Positions 59,233 to 64,000 of a stretch of 64,000 nt of DNA are shown one piece after another. Both the position numbers and the translations under genes were made by a program. The first letter of the stretch is position 1; each line of letters starts with the position of its first letter. The notes under the pieces were generated by a model that worked only from the letters and a program-made list of their open reading frames with translations, was not told where the DNA came from and searched no databases. The stretch is from Rhodoplanes serenus. GTDB taxonomy: Bacteria > Pseudomonadota > Alphaproteobacteria > Rhizobiales > Xanthobacteraceae. The stretch spans positions 1-64,000 of the forward strand of contig WNKV01000001.1 of assembly GCA_009720755.1 (NCBI GenBank), written 5' to 3'.

Positions 59233-59922
59233 TCACTCCTGCGCCTTGGCGAAGACGTAGCCGGCGCCGCGCACCGTGATGACCCGTCGCGGCTGCTTCG
59301 GATCGTCCTCGATGGCGGCGCGGATGCGCGAGACATGCACGTCGATGGAGCGGTCGAACGCCTCCAGCGGCTCGTTCTTCACCAGATCCATGATGGCGTC
59401 GCGCGACATCACCCGGCCGGCATGGCGGGCGAGGACGACGAGCAGCGCGAACTGGTGGCTGGTCAGCGGCCGCGGCTCGCCGTCGAGCCGCACCTGGCGG
59501 GCGCCGAGATCGATCTCCAGCCGGCCGAAGCGCAGCACCTCGGCGGGCTCGCCGCCTCCCTTGGCCCGCCGCAGCACCGCCCGCAGCCGGGCCGACAGCT
59601 CGCGCGGCTCGAACGGCTTCGGCAGATAGTCGTCGGCGCCGATCTCCAGCCCGATCACCCGATCCATGGCGTCGCCGCGCGCCGTCAGCATCACGATCGG
59701 GGTCTGGGCCGAGGCCCGGATGGTGCGGCAGACGTCGAGCCCGTCCATGTCGGGCAGCATCAGGTCGAGGATCAGCGCGTCGAAGGATTCGCGCGCATGC
59801 AGTGCCAGGCCGGCGCGGCCGGTGGGCGCGACGACGACGTCGAAGCCCGCGGTGCCGAGATAGGTCTGCACCATCTCGGCGAGGCGGGCGTCGTCCTCGA
59901 TCAGCAGGATGCGGTCGGTCAC
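59233..59922 (-). CDS. OmpR-family response regulator
   Basis: This 229-aa protein has a receiver with DD at 10-11, phosphoacceptor D53 in LILDLMLPDMDG, and K in YLPKPFEPREL. The C-terminal winged-helix domain has LTSHQFALLVVLARHAGRVMSRD and VHVSRIRAAIEDDPKQPRRVITVRGAGYVF. It is encoded before its kinase. It likely controls the divergent-looking CpxP-like gene upstream. Confidence 0.95.
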   Translation of the reverse strand: MTDRILLIEDDARLAEMVQTYLGTAGFDVVVAPTGRAGLALHARESFDALILDLMLPDMDGLDVCRTIRASAQTPIVMLTARGDAMDRVIGLEIGADDYLPKPFEPRELSARLRAVLRRAKGGGEPAEVLRFGRLEIDLGARQVRLDGEPRPLTSHQFALLVVLARHAGRVMSRDAIMDLVKNEPLEAFDRSIDVHVSRIRAAIEDDPKQPRRVITVRGAGYVFAKAQE

Positions 59923-60120
59923 GGCGGGCCTGGATGATCGGCGACCGGGAGACGGCGGCGGGCGGCCGCCGCCTTCGGGCGCCGGGATTGGTCCCGGAAC
60001 TGTAGAGCGTCGCCGTCCGGGGTGGAACGGCGACGCTCGGCGCGCGGGCGGGCGGGAAATGGGGGGCGAGAGCCCGGCTCGTCACGCCGTTGCGCGGTCG
60101 GTCCGCGCTGCGCGTCGGAG

Positions 60121-60178
60121 TGCGGTCAGCCGCGCCAGCGCGCGGTCAGCCGCGCCAGCGCGCGGTCAGCCGCGCCAG
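60121..60178. repeat. Three 20-bp tandem units covering the CpxP-like stop codon
   Basis: CGCGGTCAGCCGCGCCAGCG is repeated about three times (60121-60140, 60141-60160, 60161-60178). Each unit contains TCA, the reverse complement of TGA. The TCA at 60166-60168 is the actual stop, so the duplicated end lies outside the coding frame. Confidence 0.88.
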
Positions 60179-60792
60179 AACCCGCGCATCAGGCCGAAGC
60201 TCGACATGCGATCCTCCAGCTTGCGGCGCTGCTCGGGGGTGAGCACCTCGGCGGCGTCGCCGAGCGCCTGGGCGACGCGCTTGCTGGTCGCGTCGGCGAG
60301 CGCGATCTGCTCGGTCCGCAGCTTCTCGATGGCGGCGCGGTCGACCGTCTGGGCGAGCAGCAGGTCCCGTGCCTGGCCGCGGGCGGTCCGCATCTTCTCG
60401 CGCACCGGCAGCACGTCCTTGACGGCGGCGCGGACGATGGTGCGCAGCTTCTCCTGCTGCTCGGTCGAGGCGTCGAGCTCGACCGCGAGATGGCGGACCA
60501 TGCGGTCGGCGCGCTGCTCGGCCTGGGCCGGATCGAAGGCGCCGCGACCGAACGGGCCGCCGCCCCAGCCCATCATGCCATGCGGCCCGAAGCCGCCGCC
60601 GGCTTGGCCGAAGGGCTGGCTGAAGCTCGGCCCGAATCCCGGCCCTTGGCCGAACGAGGTGGTGGCGAAGGCGCCGAGGCCGACGGCGCCGGCGAGGAGC
60701 GCGGCGGCGACCGCATAGGGGGCGAGGCGGCGCCGGCGCGGGGCGGCAGAGGCGGCGTCCGCGGAGGTCTGCGGGGCGGGCTGGTGGGTCAT
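60166..60792 (-). CDS. CpxP/Spy-like periplasmic LTxxQ protein
   Basis: This 208-aa protein begins with an N-in signal or anchor helix (RRLAPYAVAAALLAGAVGLGAFA), then a Gly/Phe/Met-rich linker. A helical domain with QQEKLRTIVRAAVKDVLPVREKM and the C-terminal LTPEQRRKLEDRM (LTxxQ motif) follows. The family (Spy, CpxP, ZraP) are periplasmic chaperones or metal sensors, often controlled by the adjacent two-component system, as here. Confidence 0.88.
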   Translation of the reverse strand: MTHQPAPQTSADAASAAPRRRRLAPYAVAAALLAGAVGLGAFATTSFGQGPGFGPSFSQPFGQAGGGFGPHGMMGWGGGPFGRGAFDPAQAEQRADRMVRHLAVELDASTEQQEKLRTIVRAAVKDVLPVREKMRTARGQARDLLLAQTVDRAAIEKLRTEQIALADATSKRVAQALGDAAEVLTPEQRRKLEDRMSSFGLMRGFWRG

Positions 60793-61044
60793 GGCATAGT
60801 CTCCTGTCTTGCGAGCCGAAGCGGTTCGGCCGATCGGCCATGACGACACTCTCGGGGACCCCGGTTTCGCCCGCTTCTCCCCCGGGTAAAGTTGTGTAAA
60901 GCCGGCGGCCGGCCGGCCGGCCGCGATCGCAGGCCCCGCCGGTGACGGCTCCGCCTGCCGCTGGCCGCCATGGACAGGCGCAGCAGGGGATTGTATCGAG
61001 CGAACAATCCTCGAACGAACGGCACGAACGGACGGCCCGACCGC

Positions 61045-61719
61045 ATGACCGACCCCGCCCTGCGCTCTCCTGCCGAGCCGTCGCCGCTGGCGCTCGCCGT
61101 CGCCCGCGCGCTCGGCGGACGCTCGCTGGTGCTGGTCGGCATGATGGGGGCCGGCAAGTCCTCGGTCGGCCGCCGGCTCGCCGGCCGCATGGGGCTGCCC
61201 TTCATCGACGCCGACAACGAGATCGAGGCGGCCGCCGGCATGTCGATCCCGGACATCTTCGCCGAGCACGGCGAGCCCTATTTCCGTGCCGGCGAGGCGC
61301 GGGTCATCACCCGGCTGCTCGCCGACGGGCCGCGCGTGCTGGCGACCGGCGGCGGCGCCTTCATGAACCCGGGCACCCGCGCCATGATCGCGTCGCGCGG
61401 CCTCTCGGTCTGGCTCGCCGCCGATCTCGACGTGCTGATGCGGCGCATCCGCCGGCGCGCCGACCGGCCGCTGTTGCAGACCGACGATCCGGAAGCGACG
61501 CTGGCCAAGCTGATCGCGGAACGCTATCCGGTCTACGCCGAGGCGGACCTGACGGTGCAGTCGCGCGACGTGCCCCACGACGTGATCGTCGAGGAGATCG
61601 TCGCGACGCTGGCGGACCGGCTTGGCGTGGCGCCGCCATCCGGCCCGGTGGCGGCGCGATCGGCCGTCCCACCCGCGACGCCCGCACCGGACCGCCCGAC
61701 CGAGAAGGGACCCGCATGA
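61045..61719 (+). CDS. aroK: Shikimate kinase
   Basis: This 224-aa kinase phosphorylates shikimate with ATP. The Walker A is GMMGAGKSSVGRRLA, FIDADNEIE binds shikimate, and TGGGAFMNPGTR is the GGG loop. The C-terminal tail (about 190-224) is Pro/Ala-rich. aroB starts inside its stop codon (ATGA), so the two are coupled. ATG 61045 is the usual start. Confidence 0.96.
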   Translation: MTDPALRSPAEPSPLALAVARALGGRSLVLVGMMGAGKSSVGRRLAGRMGLPFIDADNEIEAAAGMSIPDIFAEHGEPYFRAGEARVITRLLADGPRVLATGGGAFMNPGTRAMIASRGLSVWLAADLDVLMRRIRRRADRPLLQTDDPEATLAKLIAERYPVYAEADLTVQSRDVPHDVIVEEIVATLADRLGVAPPSGPVAARSAVPPATPAPDRPTEKGPA

Positions 61720-62846
61720 TGAACGCTCCGACTCGACCGGGCGAGCCCACCGTGGTCGCCGTCGCGCTCGGCGAGCGCGCCTACGACATCGTCATCGGGC
61801 GCGGCCTCGCGGCCTCGCTGGGCGCCCGCCTCGCCGCCCTCAAGCCGGGCGCCAAGGCGGCGATCGTGTGCGACGTCACCGTGGCGGCGCTGCATCTCGG
61901 CGCCGTCGAGACGGCCCTCAAGGCCGCCGGCATTCCCTGCACCCGCGTCATCGTGGCGGCCGGCGAGGGCTCCAAGAGCTTCGCCACCCTGGAGCGCGTC
62001 TGCGACGAGATCCTGGCCGCCAAGATCGAGCGCGGCGACCTGGTGGTGGCGCTCGGCGGTGGCGTCGTCGGCGACCTCGCCGGCTTCGCGGCGGCGATCA
62101 CCCGGCGCGGCCTCGACTATGTGCAGGTGCCGACCACCCTGCTGGCCCAGGTCGACTCCTCGGTCGGCGGCAAGACCGCGATCAACTCGCGGCTCGGCAA
62201 GAACCTGGTCGGTGCCTTCCACCAGCCGATCCTGGTGGTGGCCGACACCGCGCTGCTCGACACCCTGTCCAAGCGCGAGTTCCGCGCCGGCTATGCCGAG
62301 GTGGTGAAATACGGCCTGCTCGGCGATGCCGGCTTCTTCGCCTGGCTGGAGGCCAACGCCCCCGATCTGTTCGCCGGCGGCGCCGCCCGCGAGCACGCCA
62401 TCGCGACCTGCTGCCGGATGAAGGCCGCGATCGTCGCCCGCGACGAGCGCGAGACCGGCGATCGGGCGCTGCTCAATCTCGGCCACACCTTCGGGCATGC
62501 GTTCGAGGCCGCCGCCGGCTTCTCGGCCAAGCTTCTGCACGGCGAGGCGGTGTCGCTCGGCATGGTGCTGGCGTTCCGCTTCTCGGCCCGCCTCGGCTTG
62601 ATCGCCAAGACCGAGGTGGAGCGGGTCGAGCGCCACCTGACCGAGATGGGCCTGCCGACCCGAGTCGCCGACGTGCCATTCCGCTGGCCCGACGCCGACC
62701 GGATGATGGACCTGATGGCGCAGGACAAGAAGGTCAGCCGCGGCCGCCTCACCTTCATCCTGGTGCGCGGCATCGGCCAGGCGTTCGTCACCCGCGACGT
62801 CGATGCGAACGACGTGCGCGCCTTCGTGGCGTCGCAGCTGGCGTGA
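61716..62846 (+). CDS. aroB: 3-dehydroquinate synthase
   Basis: This 376-aa enzyme converts DAHP to 3-dehydroquinate, using NAD and a divalent metal. GGGVVGDLAGFAAA is the NAD-binding signature, VPTTLLAQVDSSVGGKTAINSRLGKN is the conserved active-site loop, and LNLGHTFGHAFEAAAGF carries metal His ligands. It overlaps aroK by 4 bp. The adjacent ATG 61719 is also possible. Confidence 0.97.
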   Translation: MMNAPTRPGEPTVVAVALGERAYDIVIGRGLAASLGARLAALKPGAKAAIVCDVTVAALHLGAVETALKAAGIPCTRVIVAAGEGSKSFATLERVCDEILAAKIERGDLVVALGGGVVGDLAGFAAAITRRGLDYVQVPTTLLAQVDSSVGGKTAINSRLGKNLVGAFHQPILVVADTALLDTLSKREFRAGYAEVVKYGLLGDAGFFAWLEANAPDLFAGGAAREHAIATCCRMKAAIVARDERETGDRALLNLGHTFGHAFEAAAGFSAKLLHGEAVSLGMVLAFRFSARLGLIAKTEVERVERHLTEMGLPTRVADVPFRWPDADRMMDLMAQDKKVSRGRLTFILVRGIGQAFVTRDVDANDVRAFVASQLA

Positions 62847-62868
62847 GCCGGTCGGCACGGCGCACACA

Positions 62869-63027
62869 CTCCCTCGCCCCGCACAGCGGGGAGAGGGTGG
62901 CTCGCCTCGAAGAGGCGAGACGGGCGAGGGGCAACGGCGCTTCGGCTCGAACCGCGACGCCCCCTCACCCGGAGCCCGCACCTTGAGGCGCGGACTCCGA
63001 CCTCTCCCCGCACGCGGGGAGAGGTCG
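62869..63027. repeat. Mosaic palindromic element, copy 3
   Basis: It has the same arrangement as at 45636-45793: CTCGCCCCGC-AC-AGCGGGGAGAGGG, a middle CTTCGGCTCGAACCGCGACGCC block and distal CTCTCCCCGC-AC-GCGGGGAGAGG. It lies between aroB and the CorC-type gene. Confidence 0.9.
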
Positions 63028-63079
63028 GGTTGCGTCGTGCGGCCGTCCGGTCGCACGCGCTTTCACGCGAGACCCCGCC

Positions 63080-64000
63080 ATGGACCTGACCGACTGGCTG
63101 ATCGTCGCCGCCGTCCTGCTCTGCCTGGTGGCCTCGTTTCTCTTCTCCGGCAGCGAGACGGCACTGACTGCCTCGTCGCGCGCCGCCATGCTGCGCCTCG
63201 CCCGCGACGGCAATCCGCGTGCCGCCCTCGTGGCCGAGCTGCTGGCTTCGCGCGAGCGGCTGCTCGGCGCGCTGCTGATCGGCAACAACGTCGTCAACAT
63301 CGCCGCCTCGTCGATGGCGACGGGCCTGCTGCTCGCCTGGTTCGGCGAGGTCGGCGTCATCTACGCCACGCTGATCATGACGGTGCTGGTGGTGGTGTTC
63401 TGCGAGGTGTTGCCGAAGACGGCGGCGTTCGACAGCCCGGACCGCATCGCTCTCGCGGTGGCGCGGCCGATCGCCACGGCGGTCCGCCTGCTCGGCCCGG
63501 TGCTGTGGGCGGTCAGCACGCTGGTGCGCTGGCTGCTCGCCCGCGCCGGCATCGTGATCGGCGAGAGCGCCCCGATCCTGACACCGCACGAGGCGCTGCG
63601 CGGCGCCGTCGACCTGCTGCATCGCGAAGGCGGCGTCGAGAAGCACGACCGCGACATGCTGGGCGGCCTCTTGGACCTGCGCGAGCTGACCGTCGCCGAC
63701 GTGATGATCCACCGCACCGACGTCATCATGGCGAACGCCGCCGATCCGCCCGCCGCGATCATCGAGGCGGTGCTGGCCGGCCCGAAGACCCGCGTGCCGC
63801 TGTGGCAGGGCTCGCCCCAGAACATCGTCGGCGTCCTCCACGTCAAGGACGTACTGCGGGCGCTGCATGCGAGCGACGGCGACTTCTCCCGCATCGACGT
63901 GCTCGGGCTGGCGCGACCGGCCTGGTTCGTCCCCGAGATCCGGCCGCTGTCCGAGCAGCTCAAGGCGTTCCGCCGGCGCAAAAGCCACTTCGCGCTGGTG
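63080..64000 (+). CDS. CorC/HlyC-type membrane protein, truncated at the window end
   Basis: At least 307 aa are present without a stop. The N-terminal DUF21/CNNM membrane domain (MDLTDWLIVAAVLLCLVAS...) has SGSETALTASSRAAMLRL, LLIGNNVVNIAASSMATG and FCEVLPKTAAF. A CBS pair follows, with VADVMIHRTDVIMANAA and VLHVKDVLRALH. Such proteins are linked to Mg/Co efflux or stress. The C-terminal TerC-like domain lies beyond 64000. ATG 63080 begins the family sequence. It follows aroB in the usual order. Confidence 0.93.
   Translation, partial: MDLTDWLIVAAVLLCLVASFLFSGSETALTASSRAAMLRLARDGNPRAALVAELLASRERLLGALLIGNNVVNIAASSMATGLLLAWFGEVGVIYATLIMTVLVVVFCEVLPKTAAFDSPDRIALAVARPIATAVRLLGPVLWAVSTLVRWLLARAGIVIGESAPILTPHEALRGAVDLLHREGGVEKHDRDMLGGLLDLRELTVADVMIHRTDVIMANAADPPAAIIEAVLAGPKTRVPLWQGSPQNIVGVLHVKDVLRALHASDGDFSRIDVLGLARPAWFVPEIRPLSEQLKAFRRRKSHFALV

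Overview
The window is GC-rich DNA that reads as a chromosomal segment of an alphaproteobacterium of the order Hyphomicrobiales (Rhizobiales). This is inferred from gene content and order: glyQ-glyS-ppdK, sppA/DUF2007/ispB, pmbA-cysQ-waaA-lpxK-DUF2093-xseA, comF-grxC-nitrilase-DUF1178, PPIase-argJ-mutT beside secA, and accA-xerD-aroK-aroB-CorC. I could not run a database search, so genus is not assigned. Many genes use GTG or TTG starts behind good Shine-Dalgarno (SD) sites, and many neighbours overlap by 4-14 bp.

Layout. 1-5 kb: an accessory-looking minus-strand operon with a fused TAXI-type TRAP permease, its periplasmic binding protein and an amidohydrolase resembling 2-pyrone-4,6-dicarboxylate lactonase. 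5-13 kb: glycyl-tRNA synthetase alpha and beta separated by a DUF559 endonuclease-like gene, then pyruvate phosphate dikinase and a ComB-like phosphatase. 13-25 kb: SppA peptidase, a coupled glycosyltransferase/DUF2007/methyltransferase operon, polyprenyl diphosphate synthase, Uma2 protein, ispE, a TPR secretory protein and ETF-ubiquinone oxidoreductase. 25-36.7 kb: uracil-DNA glycosylase, RsmE, UbiA, PmbA, CysQ-like phosphatase, waaA, lpxK, DUF2093 and xseA. 37-46.8 kb: a PfkB kinase, a DMT-type transporter, the comF-grxC-nitrilase-DUF1178 operon, a methyltransferase, mutT, argJ and a parvulin PPIase. 47-64 kb: secA, DUF2336, PilZ, an L,D-transpeptidase lipoprotein, an alpha/beta hydrolase, accA, a MntA/HepT toxin-antitoxin pair, xerD, a two-component system with a CpxP/Spy-like periplasmic protein, aroK-aroB, and a CorC/HlyC-type membrane protein cut by the window end.

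Most genes are housekeeping: translation, isoprenoid/ubiquinone, lipid A-Kdo, shikimate, arginine, fatty acid and DNA repair functions. The unusual material lies mostly between and inside them. A dispersed palindromic repeat is inserted in frame within glyS. PPDK carries a histone-H1-like Lys/Ala tail. Several families of intergenic repeats recur (a 129-bp inverted pair, a 50-bp pair, and a three-copy mosaic of about 130-160 bp). Most striking are many short tandem arrays with a period of 14-15 bp upstream of genes (gt2/ispB, pmbA, waaA, grxC), some sharing an exact 13-mer, and two cases where the stop codon end of a gene is itself tandemly duplicated. A 33-codon membrane-peptide gene with a near-perfect SD is also present. 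I saw no tRNA, rRNA, CRISPR array or prophage.
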